Shown here: positions 40,288 through 50,640 of the stretch, one piece after another
Layout of the letters: each line of letters starts with the position of its first letter
How positions within the stretch are numbered: position 1 is the stretch's first letter
Assembly (NCBI GenBank): GCA_036365145.1
Contig: JAEOAD010000013.1
Coordinates: 44,085,001-44,149,000 of the forward strand
DNA from: Orientallactaga sibirica
Lineage: Eukaryota; Chordata; Mammalia; Rodentia; Dipodidae
Length of the DNA stretch: 64,000 nucleotides
Direction: 5' to 3'
Program-made: the position numbers and the translations under genes
The notes under the pieces: model-generated
What the model was told of the DNA's origin: nothing
The model's input: the letters and a program-made list of their open reading frames with translations, nothing else
Databases searched by the model: none

Positions 40288-40397
40288 AGGCTGGTCGTGG
40301 TGGCACATCACCATGAGTTCAAGGCCACCCTGAGACTAGAGTGAATTCCTGGTCAGTCTAGGCTAGAGTGAGACCCTACCTCGGGGGGTGGGGGGGA
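40288..40397 (+). mobile_element. B1-type SINE, deleted
   Basis: Head ggctggtcgtggtggcacat joins caccatgagttc; the cctttaatcccagc part is missing. Tail replaced by a G-rich patch. Confidence 0.88.
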
Positions 40398-40400
40398 ACT

Positions 40401-40560
40401 CTGGGCTAGGCATGGTGGCGTATACCTTTAATCCCAGCACTTGGGAGGCAGAGGTAGGAGGATCACCATGGGTTTGAGGGTATCCTGAGATTACATAGTG
40501 AATTCCAGGACAGCCTGGGCTAGAGTGAGACCCAACCTCAAAAAACAAGACAAAAAAAAA
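40401..40560 (+). mobile_element. B1-type SINE
   Basis: gggctaggcatggtggcgta to caagacaaaaaaaaa. Confidence 0.93.
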
Positions 40561-40659
40561 TTGTGTTATGTGCATGCTTATGGAACACACATGGAATTCC
40601 TTTTTAAATGAGGAACTCTGAAGATTTTAAGTTCAAAAACTTAAAAATTATTTCTATTG

Positions 40660-40800
40660 CTGGGGGTGGTGGCTCATGACTTTAATCCCAGCACTCAGGA
40701 GGCAGAAGTAGGAGGATCGCTGTTTGAGGCCATACTGAGACTAATTCCAGGTCAGCCTGAGCTAGAGCAAGACCCTACAACGAAAAAACAAAAACAAAAG
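40660..40800 (+). mobile_element. B1-type SINE
   Basis: gctgggggtggtggctcatg to aaacaaaaacaaaag. Confidence 0.92.
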
Positions 40801-40949
40801 TAATTGTTTCTCTTCCGACCATGATAATTTGTTAAACTTGTGAAAACACATTAATGCTGCTCTGATGAATTAGATTCATTCTTCCCTTTCAAGCTTATGC
40901 ACTGGGGCTGGCTTGGTATTTTGTGGGGTCTGGGATGTTTGATTGGCTG

Positions 40950-41141
40950 GGGTTTTTTGTTTGGTTGGTTGGTTGGTTTGGTTTTGGTTTTGGTTTTGAT
41001 TTTCCAAGGTAGGGTCTCTCTCTAGCTCAGGCTGACCTGGAATTCACTATGTCTTCTCAAGGTGGCCTTGAACTCACAGTGATCCTCCTTACCTCTGCCT
41101 CCCCAGTGCTGGGATTAAAGGCGTGCACCACCACGTCCAGC
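40950..41141 (-). mobile_element. B1-type SINE
   Basis: GGTT-rich tail then tccaaggtagggtctctct. Confidence 0.93.
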
Positions 41142-41142
41142 A

Positions 41143-41253
41143 GCTGGCTGGTTTTTTGAGACAAAGATCTTATTCTCTATGTAGAGCACAGGCTGGCCTT
41201 GAACTCAGCTCTCTAAGCTCTGGGATTATAGGTATGTACTACTATGCCTGCGA
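41143..41253 (-). mobile_element. Old B1-related SINE
   Basis: tgagacaaagatcttattct to ctactatgcctgc. Confidence 0.75.
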
Positions 41254-41382
41254 GGGCAAAGGGTTCTTTCTGAAGTAGTTTATGACTTCCTGCCCACCTC
41301 AGCTTCATCCCTTTATTCCTGAAGTTGTCTTTTCTGAATTCCCCTCTATTCATCCCTGACATCTCTTTCCTTGGTTACTTTT

Positions 41383-41538
41383 TTTTGTTTTGTTTTGTTT
41401 TTCAAGATAGGGTCTCACTCTGGTCCAGGCTGACCTGGAATTAGCTATGTAGTCTCAGGGTGGCCTTGAACTCATGGCGATCCTCCTACCTCTGCCTCCC
41501 AAGTGCTGGTATTGAAGGCATGCGCCACCACGCCCGGC
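41383..41538 (-). mobile_element. B1-type SINE
   Basis: 16-base target duplication ttccttggttactttt at 41367-41382 and 41539-41554; near consensus, young. Confidence 0.96.
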
Positions 41539-41674
41539 TTCCTTGGTTACTTTTAAAACTATTTTCTTATCTCTCCCAGAAATCTGTAAACTGGAAGGAG
41601 GCCTCAAAAGTGTGTATCTTTTTTTTAACAACTTTTCTTTTGTATATATACTGTCCATGTAGTTACATACTTTG

Positions 41675-41821
41675 GTTTTTGGTTTTTCGAGGTAGGGTTT
41701 CACTCTAGCGCAGGCTGACCTGGAATTCACTGTGTAGTCTCAGGATGGCCTCGAACTCATGGTGATTCTCCTGCCTCTGGAGTGCTGGGATTAAAGGCGT
41801 GCGCCACCATGCCCAGCTTGC
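41675..41821 (-). mobile_element. B1-type SINE
   Basis: Target duplication agttacatactttg at 41661-41674 and 41822-41835. Confidence 0.96.
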
Positions 41822-41915
41822 AGTTACATACTTTGAATAAATGTTAAAACGTTGGGAGAAAAAATAGCACTAAATGAAACATGTTTACTTAATATTCAGT
41901 CTTACTCTGCAAAAT

Positions 41916-42105
41916 GGTTTAATGGCTTAATGGTTAAGGTGCTTACCTATAAAACCAAAGTAAGTGCTCAAGCCACACAAGCCAGATGCGCAAGGTGGTG
42001 CATGTGTCTGGAGTTCATTTGCAACAGCTAGAGGCCCTGATGCGCCCATTCTCTCTCTCTCTCCATCTCCCTCTTTCTCTCTCTCTCTCAAATATATAAA
42101 AAAAT
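41916..42105 (+). mobile_element. B2-type SINE, diverged
   Basis: atggtttaatggcttaatgg to caaatatataaaa. Confidence 0.88.
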
Positions 42106-42450
42106 TTTAATGCGCAAAGGCAGATTTAACTGCTTTTTATCTTTCAGTTTAATAGTAAAAGGATTGAAGGAATTTAATAGATCAAGGGCTATAGATGATA
42201 CAAAAGATAGCAAACTAAGTATATTGCAAGTTTTAATTTTTTTGAATAAAACAATTTTTGGAAAATTCCATAGTTTAGAAACAAATAGGTCTAAGGGTTA
42301 AACCTCAATGCTAAAGGGTGTGACTAAGTATGCTCCAGGTCCAGCATCATCCCAAAAAAGACTAACCAGAAATATATGAAAATTCTTATAATAATATATC
42401 ACTTCCATAAGCTACATAACCAAAGACAAGGAAAAATCAAATGTATACAT
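42106..42450. other. Unique AT-rich intronic DNA
   Basis: No repeat or exon recognised. Confidence 0.6.
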
Positions 42451-42451
42451 T

Positions 42452-42520
42452 AGAGGGGTACAGTTGTAGACTCATGGTAGAGCACTTACTCAACATAAGA
42501 GAGTTTGAACAATAAGGTAA
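42452..42520 (+). mobile_element. Possible old ID-type SINE
   Basis: gttgtagactcatggtagag and cacttactcaaca only. Confidence 0.45.
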
Positions 42521-42553
42521 CTTGTTCCTGTTGTACCCACAGATTATTGAGTT

Positions 42554-42620
42554 AAGAAAAGAAAAGAAAAGAAAAGAAAAGAAAAGAAAAGAAAAGAAAA
42601 GAAAAGAAAAGAAAAGAAAA
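42554..42620. repeat. (GAAAA)n microsatellite
   Basis: Thirteen or so GAAAA units lying on the 5' side of the B1 at 42621, yet inside its target duplication. Confidence 0.95.
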
Positions 42621-42774
42621 AGCCACGTGTGGTGGCACACGCCTTTAATCCTAGCACTTGGGAGGCAGAGGTAGAAGGGTTGCCATGAGTTCAGGGCCAC
42701 CCTGAGACTACATAGTGCATTACAGGTCAGCCTGGGCTAGAGTGAAACCCTACCTCCAAAAAAAAAAAAAAAAA
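42621..42774 (+). mobile_element. B1-type SINE
   Basis: agccacgtgtggtggcacac. The duplication agattattgagtt lies at 42541-42553, left of the GAAAA array, and at 42775-42787. Confidence 0.94.
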
Positions 42775-42969
42775 AGATTATTGAGTTCAGTATTGCTGAT
42801 GTAATGAAGGAGAATCTAGGATAGTTGTGGTGATTTTGTGTTTATAGCATACATAATAAAGCAGGATTGTTGTACATATTTACCTGAAAGAGTGTGTTTT
42901 GAATAAGAGTGTTACCTTTCAGGTTGCCTTAAATGCCATGTATCCAAACGACCTGCCACTTATATACTT

Positions 42970-43180
42970 TTGTTTTTGCTTTTTCAAGGTAGCATCATGC
43001 TCTAGCCCTGGCTGACCTGGAATTCACTCTGTAGTCTCATGATGGCCTCAAACTCACAGTGACTCTTTTACCTTCTTGTTTGCAGTGGCTAGAGGCCCTG
43101 GCTCACCCATTCCCTTTCTTTCTCTGCTTCATTCTCTGTCTCTCAAATATCTCTGTTTCTCAAATAAATAAATAGAAATA
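42970..43180. mobile_element. Abutting B1(-) and B2(+) halves
   Basis: B1 complement to gtgactcttttaccttc (about 43074), then B2 sense text from ttgtttgcagtggctaga to the AAAT tail. Confidence 0.85.
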
Positions 43181-43191
43181 AAAATTTTTTT

Positions 43192-43388
43192 AGGGCTAGA
43201 GAGTTGGCTTAGTGGTTAAGGCATATGCCTGTGAAGCCTAAGGACCCTGGATCAATTCTCCAGGTCCCACATAAACCAGATGCACATGGTGACACATAAG
43301 TCTAGAGTTCGTTTGCAATAGCTAGAGGCCCTGGCATGCCCATTCTCTCTCTCTCTCTCTCTCCCTATCTCTCTCTCTAATGAATGAA

Positions 43389-43431
<43 letters not shown>

Positions 43432-43440
43432 ATTTTAAAA
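43192..43440 (+). mobile_element. B2-type SINE
   Basis: agggctagagagttggctta to the (AATA)n tail. Confidence 0.94.
43386..43435. repeat. (AATA)n microsatellite
   Basis: Tail of the B2-type SINE at 43192. Confidence 0.93.
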
Positions 43441-43529
43441 ATAGAATTTAAAGAAAATATACTTTTTAAAAAATGAAACCAGGAATTTAAGTCTTAAATC
43501 TTCACCATTTAGAAGAATGAATGCTATTT

Positions 43530-43757
43530 TTTAAATATTTTATTTATTTATTTATTTATTTACTTATTTGCAAAGAGAAAGAAATAGAGAGGGAGGGGGA
43601 ATGGGCACACCAGTGCCTCCTGCCACAGCAGACAAACTCCAGACGCACGTGCCACTTTGTGCATCTGTCCCTACATAGGTGCCGGTGAATTAAACTCAGG
43701 CCAGGCTGTAAGGCCTTGCAAGCAAACACCTTAACCACTGCACCATCTCTCCAGCTC
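43530..43757 (-). mobile_element. B2-type SINE
   Basis: tattttatttatttatttat to ccatctctccagctc. Confidence 0.93.
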
Positions 43758-43814
43758 TAGAATAGTGCTGGGTTTTTTTCTCCATAGTCATTAAGTATCG
43801 TGAGTCTCCCCCAA

Positions 43815-43897
43815 CCCTTCCCTCCAGTGGGAGTTGAACCTAGGGCTTTAGTTTGGGTAAGCAATTGCTCTACCACTAAGCTACATTTCTAGTCCTT
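43815..43897 (-). mobile_element. ID-type SINE
   Basis: gggagttgaacctagggctt, gcaattgctctaccactaag, ctacatttctagtcc. Confidence 0.8.
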
Positions 43898-43909
43898 TTA
43901 TTTCATTTT

Positions 43910-44076
43910 GCTTTTTTTTGTTTTGTTTTTGTTTTTCAAGGTAGGGTCTCACTCTAGTCCAGGCTGACCTGGTGGAATTCATTATGTAGTCCCAGGGTGG
44001 CCTTGAACTCATGGTGATTCTCCTACCTCTGCCTCCCAAGTGCTGGGATTAAAGGCGTGCGCCACCACACCCGATT
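43910..44076 (-). mobile_element. B1-type SINE
   Basis: tttttcaaggtagggtctca to ccaccacacccg. Confidence 0.95.
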
Positions 44077-44081
44077 TCATT

Positions 44082-44204
44082 TTGTTTTTTATTTTTTGTT
44101 TTGAGACAGGGTCTCATTAAGTTCCCCAGGTTGGCCTTGGATTTGTAATCCTCCTGCCTCATCTTCTTAAGTAGTTGGGATTAGAGGCCTTTGTCACCAT
44201 TAAG
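44082..44204 (-). mobile_element. Old B1-related SINE
   Basis: tttgagacagggtctcatta to gcctttgtcacca. Confidence 0.75.
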
Positions 44205-45228
44205 CATTTTCTCAAAGTAATTTCTTGATTTGTCTTGTTTTAAGAGAACACTCTATTAGCAGTGCAAGATTTAAATTAGTTTTTGCCACTTAATATGTAT
44301 ATTGAAGCTAAATGCCCAGCTGAGGTTTAAATCTTAGTATCTCTTCCTTTACTAGTTTGTATTAAATGTATTTAATCCTCCCTCAGTTTTTTTTAAATCT
44401 TTGTTGGGATTCTTATCCTGTCCAGAAATTTCAAATTATTTGCATCACTTTATTAGTGAAAATACATAAAACTAAAACAAACGCTGCTGTTTTGGTAAAT
44501 ATTCTCATGACCAGTGAGTGCCTTTTCTTTTATGTGGTGAAGTAGACATTTTTCTTGTCTGTACATCCCGTTCAGGGGACAGGAGGAAATTGAAGGGTTC
44601 TTTTTGTTTCATCATGTGAGTTTGAAGATTATGGGAAAAGTATTTGATAATGATTATTTAGACCCTCACCAAAGTGCTTTATAGCATTCCATTTATGGTA
44701 TTTTCTCGTAAGCACATTTTCCTGTGAAGAGTTGCAGTTCTATACACCATGTTAGTACCTGCTGGGTTCCCCCCCCCCCCGTGAAGTATCTGTTCCTTTA
44801 CATACACAGATTTATGAGGCACACTTGGTATAGACGATGTGAAACTTAACAAGGCTCATTTTCATAAGCTTTAATGTCATTTGAACACTGCAAGTGTCAG
44901 TTGTTGCTGGGATCTGTTTTTGACTGTGTTGAACCTTTACTGGTTGTGGTTTGTCTGGCCATCACATGACTTCTCTGAAAATTCCCCCTCCCCTTCATTT
45001 CCAGTAAACTGTTTGAGCAGGAGTGAGTCAGAATGAAACCAGCTTCCTTGTAACCACAGGGCTTGTTAAAGAATTTGTCAACGTGGACTCTAGAGGGTTT
45101 GCATTAAGCTTTGCAGTAACTGCCATGGTTCACATCGCATCAGGAGTTCCACAGAAAAGCTTCCTGCTTTCAGGATCTCTCACTGTTTGCATTGAGTCAA
45201 ACTGATCTACTTGATCATAATGAGCCTT
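44205..45228. other. Unique intronic DNA, longest SINE-free island (~1 kb)
   Basis: No exon or repeat recognised. Two TGAGTCA heptamers at 45024 and 45193 and a C12 run near 44770. Confidence 0.6.
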
Positions 45229-45382
45229 AGAATCAGTCATGGTGCCGTACACCTTTAATCCCAGCACTGCAGAGGCAGAGGTAGGAAGATCACTGTGAGT
45301 TCAAGGCCAGCCTGAGACTACAGAGTGAATTCTAGGTCAGCCTGGACTAGAGTAAGACCCTCCCTTGAAAAACCAAAATAAT
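45229..45382 (+). mobile_element. B1-type SINE
   Basis: gaatcagtcatggtgccgta to ccaaaataataatag. Confidence 0.92.
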
Positions 45383-45604
45383 AATAGTAACAACAACATG
45401 AATAATAATAGACTGCAGAGATGCAAGTTAAACACATTTCTTTATCTTAAAGGCTCTGATCAAACTACCAGGCCTTACTATAATTTCTCCTTTCAGAATC
45501 AGCTAACCACACCCAGTAACATTCAGTTTTTGAAAAGGCAAGCCTACTACTTTCACAGCTGGCTCTAGATTTTTTTTACCACATAGTATAATCAAGATTA
45601 AGCA

Positions 45605-45788
45605 ATTTTTAAAATATATTTGCATGAGAGAGAGAGAAAGAAGGGGAGAAAAGAGAATGGGCGAGCCAGGGCCTCCAGCCACTGCAAATGAACTCCAGAT
45701 GCATGTGCCACCTTGTGCATCTGGCTTACATGAGTACTAGGGAGTCCTTAGGCTTTATAGGCAAGTGCCTTAACTGCTAAGACATCCC
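45605..45788 (-). mobile_element. B2-type SINE, head-truncated
   Basis: gagaatgggcgagccagggc to ctaagacatccc. Confidence 0.9.
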
Positions 45789-45910
45789 TAAGATTGAGCT
45801 GACCTGAAATTCACTCTGTATTCTCAGGGTGGTCTCAAACTTATAGCAATCCTCCTACCTCTGCCTCCTGAGTGCTGGGATTAAAGGGCGTGCACCATCA
45901 CACCCAGCTG
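45789..45910 (-). mobile_element. B1-type SINE, tail-truncated
   Basis: Abuts the B2 at aagattgagctgacctgaa; ends catcacacccagc. Confidence 0.88.
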
Positions 45911-45948
45911 CTTGCTTACATTTTGTTCAATAAGAAAAAATAGCACAT

Positions 45949-46155
45949 GGGCTGGAGAGATGGCTCAGCAGTTAAGGCTCTTGCCTGCAAACCCTAATGA
46001 TCTGAGTTCAATTCCCCAGTTCCCACATACAGCCTGATGCACAAAGTGATATATGCATCTGGAGTTCATTTGCAGCGGTTGGAGGCCCTGGCATACCCAT
46101 TTTCTATCTTTTCTCTTCTCTCTCTCTCTCTCTCTCTTACTAATAAATAAATTTT
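45949..46155 (+). mobile_element. B2-type SINE
   Basis: tgggctggagagatggctca to taataaataaatttt. Confidence 0.94.
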
Positions 46156-46439
46156 ATAGTAGCACTGAAAATGTTGAGCAGCTGTAGTTTGGAGAGCCCA
46201 GCCTGACCTATATGATGGATTTTCTCTCTCATGAATTGCTCATCTCTTTCTTTGTCACCCCATTCATTCCCAGACTTGACTCTTGTTTCCTGTCTCTTCT
46301 TATTTCTTTAAGTATTGTTAACTGGGTAGGGTGTAAGCTGCTGAATGAATGGCCACTGGAAACTTGTGTGTTCCTGTCTGTTCCTGAATCCATTTGTTTT
46401 CCTCATGTTCATTCTTTTAATGATTGGTGGATTTTTTTT

Positions 46440-46576
46440 TTTTGAGAGAGAGAGAGAGAGAGAGAGGGAATGGGCATGCCAGGGCTTCTTGTCACTGCAA
46501 ATGAACTCCAGACACATATGCCACATTAAGGGGATACTGGCAAAACCTGGGCTGGCACGCTTTGCAAGCAAGCACC
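46440..46576 (-). mobile_element. B2-type SINE, interrupted head
   Basis: (GA)n, gggaatgggcatgccagggc; stops at caagcaagcacctg, where the next element's T tail begins. Confidence 0.88.
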
Positions 46577-46579
46577 TGT

Positions 46580-46618
<39 letters not shown>

Positions 46619-46808
46619 CTCTCTCTTTTTCTAAATTTTATTTATTTAAGGGAGAATGGGCATGCCAGGGCCTTTTGGCCAATTCAAACAAACTCCATAC
46701 ACATGTGCCATCCTGTGCATCTGGCTGTATGTAGGTACTGGGAAATAGAACCTGGGTCCCTAGACTTAGCAGGCAAGTGCCTCAACCACTAAGCCATCTC
46801 CCCAGTCC
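46577..46808 (-). mobile_element. B2-type SINE with T run
   Basis: T run 46580-46618 then ggagaatgggcatgccaggg to ccatctccccagtcc. Confidence 0.9.
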
Positions 46809-46820
46809 CTGGTTTGATTT

Positions 46821-47017
46821 TTTTTAAATATATTTTATTTATTTGCAAGCAGAGAGAGCAAGGGAGAATGGCCACACCAGGACAACTGCTGCTACAAACA
46901 AGCTCCTGACTCATGCACCACTTCATGCATCTGGCTTTACATGGGTACTGAGGAGTTGAACCTGGGATGTTAGGCTTTGCAGCAAGTGCCTTAACTGCTG
47001 AACCATCTCTTCAGGCC
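46821..47017 (-). mobile_element. B2-type SINE
   Basis: tattttatttatttgcaagc to accatctcttcaggcc. Confidence 0.92.
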
Positions 47018-47019
47018 TG

Positions 47020-47212
47020 GTTTTATTTATTTATTCATTTATTTAAGAGAGAGTAAGTGAGTATGGGTGTGCCAGGGTCTCCTGCCACTGCAAACACACT
47101 CTAGATTCATGCATCTCTTTGTGCATCTGGCTCTATGGAGGTACTAGGGAATCAAAACCAACATCAGGATTTCCAAGGAAGTACCTTTAGCTGCTGAGCC
47201 ATCTCTTCAGGC
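47020..47212 (-). mobile_element. B2-type SINE
   Basis: Third minus-strand B2 in a row; head gccatctcttcaggccc. Confidence 0.92.
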
Positions 47213-47217
47213 CCCAG

Positions 47218-47358
47218 GTTGATTTTTTGAGACTAGTTCTTATGTAGTTCAGGCTGGCTTTGAATGCTCTACGTGGCCAAGGATGATCTTGAGCCCCTGC
47301 TCTGCCTGCCCCACCTACCAAGTGATGGAATGATAGGAATGCGCCTCCATGCCTGACT
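47218..47358 (-). mobile_element. Old B1-related SINE
   Basis: tttttgagactagttcttat to ctccatgcctgac. Confidence 0.7.
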
Positions 47359-47463
47359 TACATGCTTATTTCTAGCTTTAGTCTGGTCCTCTTCAGTCAG
47401 ACTTTCTTAGTTATGAAATAGAGTATGAACACCTAAATCCAATCTCTCAAAAATATTTTATTC

Positions 47464-47609
47464 AAGCCAGGCGTGATGGCACACACATTTAATCCCAGCA
47501 CTTGGGAGGCAGAAGCAGGAGGATCGCCTTGAGTTCAAGGCCACCCTGAGACTACATAGTGAATTCCAGGTCAGCATGGGCTAGGGTGAGACCCTACCCC
47601 GAAAAACCA
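47464..47609 (+). mobile_element. B1-type SINE
   Basis: aagccaggcgtgatggcaca to cgaaaaaccaa. Confidence 0.94.
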
Positions 47610-47666
47610 ATATATATGTGTGTGTGTGTGTGTTTATACAGACACACACACACACACCCATATACA
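47610..47666. repeat. (TG)n-(CA)n inverted microsatellite
   Basis: tatatatgtgtgtgtgtgtg, a short loop (tttatacaga), then cacacacacacacaccc and atata. The two arms are complementary, so one strand can fold back. Confidence 0.93.
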
Positions 47667-47670
47667 TTCA

Positions 47671-47882
47671 GGCTGGAGAGATGGCTTAGTGGTTAAAACT
47701 GCTTGCCTGCGAAGCCTAAGAACTCATGTTCTAATCTTCAGGTCCCACATAGCCAGACCCACAGTGATGCAAGTGCACAATATTTCACGTGAAGCACAAG
47801 GGGGTGCATTTGTCTGGAGTTTATTCGTAGCCACTGAAGGCCCTGGCATGCCTGTTCTCTCTCTCTAAAAATAAATAATAAA
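47671..47882 (+). mobile_element. B2-type SINE, long form
   Basis: ggctggagagatggcttagt; carries the extra gtgatgcaagtgcacaatat segment. Confidence 0.92.
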
Positions 47883-48696
47883 AAAATTCTCTAAAAAAAA
47901 AATTCTTTGCAGGTATTCTCACTGTTCTGCTTTTGTAATAATTCAAACAAACTAAACATTCACTGTATTAAGACCATTCCTAGACCTAGTTCTTTCTCTA
48001 GGTCTGGTTTTATAAATGCTGGTGATAAACCTGGGAAAAAATACATTTATCTGTTTACTTTTTGTAACAAAATGTACTTAGAGGAAAATATTAATTTTGA
48101 GCTAGTCTTCCCCCACAAGAAAGAAAACAGAATAATGAAAGTTTAAAATTGTTTGCATTCTAGCCTACTTTTTATTCTTAGGGAAAATATTTTTTTTTAA
48201 TTTTCACTTGTTTTGATGATAAGGTAATTCTAATTGAAACCATATGACTTCCAGATAAAAATAAGAAGTCAGTTTAACCAAGTCAGTAAGAAAGTACAAT
48301 AATATTTCAGGCTTTTGTCTGCATTAGCTTTGGACATTGGAGTAGAATATGGTTTTGTTTTGTGTTTGCTTTGTTCTTTTTATCTCCACACCTGTAATTA
48401 CAGGTATGAACAAAAATAAGTGGTAGATGAGCATTAGGTTACCTTTGTTAAACAAATTTAAAGATTTCTTTTCTGGCTTATATTTCACACACCCTTTGTA
48501 AAATGCCTTTAGAAAGCCCCCTTTCATTAGAACTCAGACTAACAGATGGTGTATGCCTGTTTTTACTGGGTTGTTCATTGGTAACATGCTAAATATGAAC
48601 CCACCTGGGTTCTAACTGCTGCAGGGACTTATGGCTCAGGATCAGAGCTTAATGGAAGAAGAGGACAGCCAGCGGAATAGCTGTTAATGCTTGTTT
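47883..48696. other. Unique intronic DNA, ~800-bp SINE-free island
   Basis: AT-rich; no exon with conserved splice context. Confidence 0.6.
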
Positions 48697-48880
48697 CCAG
48701 GCTGTGGGTGTAGCTTGGTGGGTAAAGTGCTTAACTAGCATGTATGAGGCCCTGGGTTTGATGCCCAGCACTACATAAACCTGACATGGTAGTGCATGCC
48801 TTTAATGCCAGCACTAAGGAGGTGGAGCCTGCAGGTTCAACTATGTAGCAGATTCAAGGCCAGTCTGCAAAGAAAGAAAA
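48697..48880 (+). mobile_element. B4-like composite SINE (ID plus B1)
   Basis: gctgtgggtgtagcttggtg then gacatggtagtgcatgcctt. Confidence 0.85.
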
Positions 48881-49014
48881 ACACTTCCTGTGGCAAATGT
48901 AGTTAAGGTATTTTATTTCTAATTAGCCAATGTATTTACTTTGTCATGATAGATATGCAATTCTTTCTGACTAGTCCTGTAAGATTTTTCTCAGTGGTCT
49001 CCTTTCCTTTTTTT

Positions 49015-49183
49015 TTAATTAATTAATTTATTTATTTTGGTTTTTTGAGGTAGGGTTTTACTGTAGCTCAAGCTGAGCTGGAATTCACTATGTAGTCTCA
49101 GTGTAGCCTCTGACTCATGGTGATCCTCCTGCCTCTGCCTCCCGAGTGCTGGCATTAAAGGCGTGTGCCACCACGCCCGGCTC
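49015..49183 (-). mobile_element. B1-type SINE
   Basis: ttttgaggtagggttttact to accacgcccggc. Confidence 0.95.
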
Positions 49184-49297
49184 CATTTTTTTATCTTAGA
49201 TCTTACAATCAAAAATATGACTGCCTTGATTTTACACTAAAGCACTGTGTACATGCCCTGGGTTTTTATCCGCATACCACTAAAAACAAAGAATATT

Positions 49298-49384
49298 GGG
49301 CTGGAAGGTGTGGCTTAGTGGTAGAGCATGGTCATAAGCATGAATAAAGTGATGCATTCGGTTGCTACAACACACAAGAAAAAG
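49298..49384 (+). mobile_element. ID-type SINE
   Basis: gggctggaaggtgtggctta to A-rich tail. Confidence 0.82.
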
Positions 49385-49389
49385 TAGGG

Positions 49390-49600
49390 CCATGCAGTCA
49401 TATACCACATAATGATATTTCTGTCTGCAACAGACCAGGCATGCAACAGTTGTCCCATAGGATTCTATTACCTAATGACATCATAGCTATCATAGTTTGT
49501 ACAAGTGTATTCCATGTTTTTCATACAGTGATGAAATTGCCTAGAGATGCATTTCTTTGAACATATCCCTGTTATTAAGCACTATGTAACTGTACTTTAG
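49390..49600. mobile_element. Tigger-type DNA transposon fossil
   Basis: Left end cagtcatataccacataatg and right end attaagcactatgtaactgt form diverged inverted termini. Internal cccataggattctattacc and gaaattgcctagagatgcat also match a common mariner/Tigger MITE. The middle is deleted. Confidence 0.55.
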
Positions 49601-49619
49601 ATTTTTTTTTCCATTCCCA

Positions 49620-49816
49620 TATCCTTTTTTCTTTTTTCTTATCTTATGAGAGACAGGGGGAGAGAATTGGTATGCCAGGGCCTTTAGCTACTGCAGTCAA
49701 ACTCCAGACATGAGTCACCTTGTGCATCTAGCTTATGTGGGTTCTGGGGAGTCAAACCTGGTTCCTTAGGCTTTGCAGGCAAGCACTTTAACTGCTAAAC
49801 CATCTCTCTAGCCCTC
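49620..49816 (-). mobile_element. B2-type SINE
   Basis: gagagaattggtatgccagg to ccatctctctagccc. Confidence 0.92.
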
Positions 49817-49898
49817 CTTTTTTTTTTCTTTTTTAATTTTTAATTAACCTATACTAATTGTACATAAAGGGTTTTATCCCTTCTCGCCCATGATTTTT

Positions 49899-49944
49899 GT
49901 TTTTTTTGTTTTATTTTTGTTTTGCAAGATAGGGTCTTGCTCTA
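49899..49944 (-). mobile_element. B1-type SINE, 3' stub
   Basis: Only tgcaagatagggtcttgctc remains. Flanks cccatgattttt / gccatgattttt look like its target duplication. Confidence 0.75.
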
Positions 49945-50419
49945 GCCATGATTTTTTAAAAATTTTTTTGTCTTTTTTATTGACAACTTCCATAATTGTG
50001 GACAACATCCCTCCCTACCCCCACTTTCCCCTTTGAATCTCCACTCTGCATCATATCCCCTCCCTCTCTCAATCAGTCTCTCTTTTATTTTGATGTCATG
50101 ATCTTTTCCTCCTATTATGATGGTCTTGTGTAGGTAGTGTCAGGCCCTGTGAGGTCATGGATATCCAGGCTATTTTGTGTCTGCAAGAGCACATTGTAAA
50201 GAGTCCTACCCTTCCTTTGGCTTTTACATTCTTTCTGCCACCTCTTCCCGCAATGAACCCTGAGCCTTATAAGGTGTGTTAGAGATATTTCAGTGCTGAG
50301 CACTCCTCTCTCATTTCTTCTCAGCACTATGGTGCCTTCTGAGTCATCCCAAGGTCACTACCATCTGAAAAGAGAAGCTTCTCTAACCAAAAGTGAGAGT
50401 AGCATTTAATATATGGGTA

Positions 50420-50640
50420 TGGGCTGGAGAGATGCCTGCAAAGCCAAAGGACCTCAGTTCGATTCCCCAGGACCCATGTAAGCCAGCTGCACAAGGTGGC
50501 GCATGCATCTGGAGTTCGTTTGCAGTGGCTAGAGGCTCTGGCACACCCATTCTTTCTCTCTCTCCCTCCCTCTATCTGCCTCTTTCTCACTCTCTCAAAT
50601 AAATAAATATAAATAAATAAAATTTTAAAAATCAACCCCC
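50420..50640 (+). mobile_element. B2-type SINE nested in LINE-1
   Basis: Starts gggctggagagatgcctgc with a short deletion in the A-box region and ends in aaataaataaa repeats. It splits the L1 3' UTR. Confidence 0.88.

Noticed and set aside
45023..45205. 60-codon frame in the SINE-free island
   Set aside because: No similarity recognised and no splice-site support. The next VMP1 exon should begin with DFASRAKL, which is not here.
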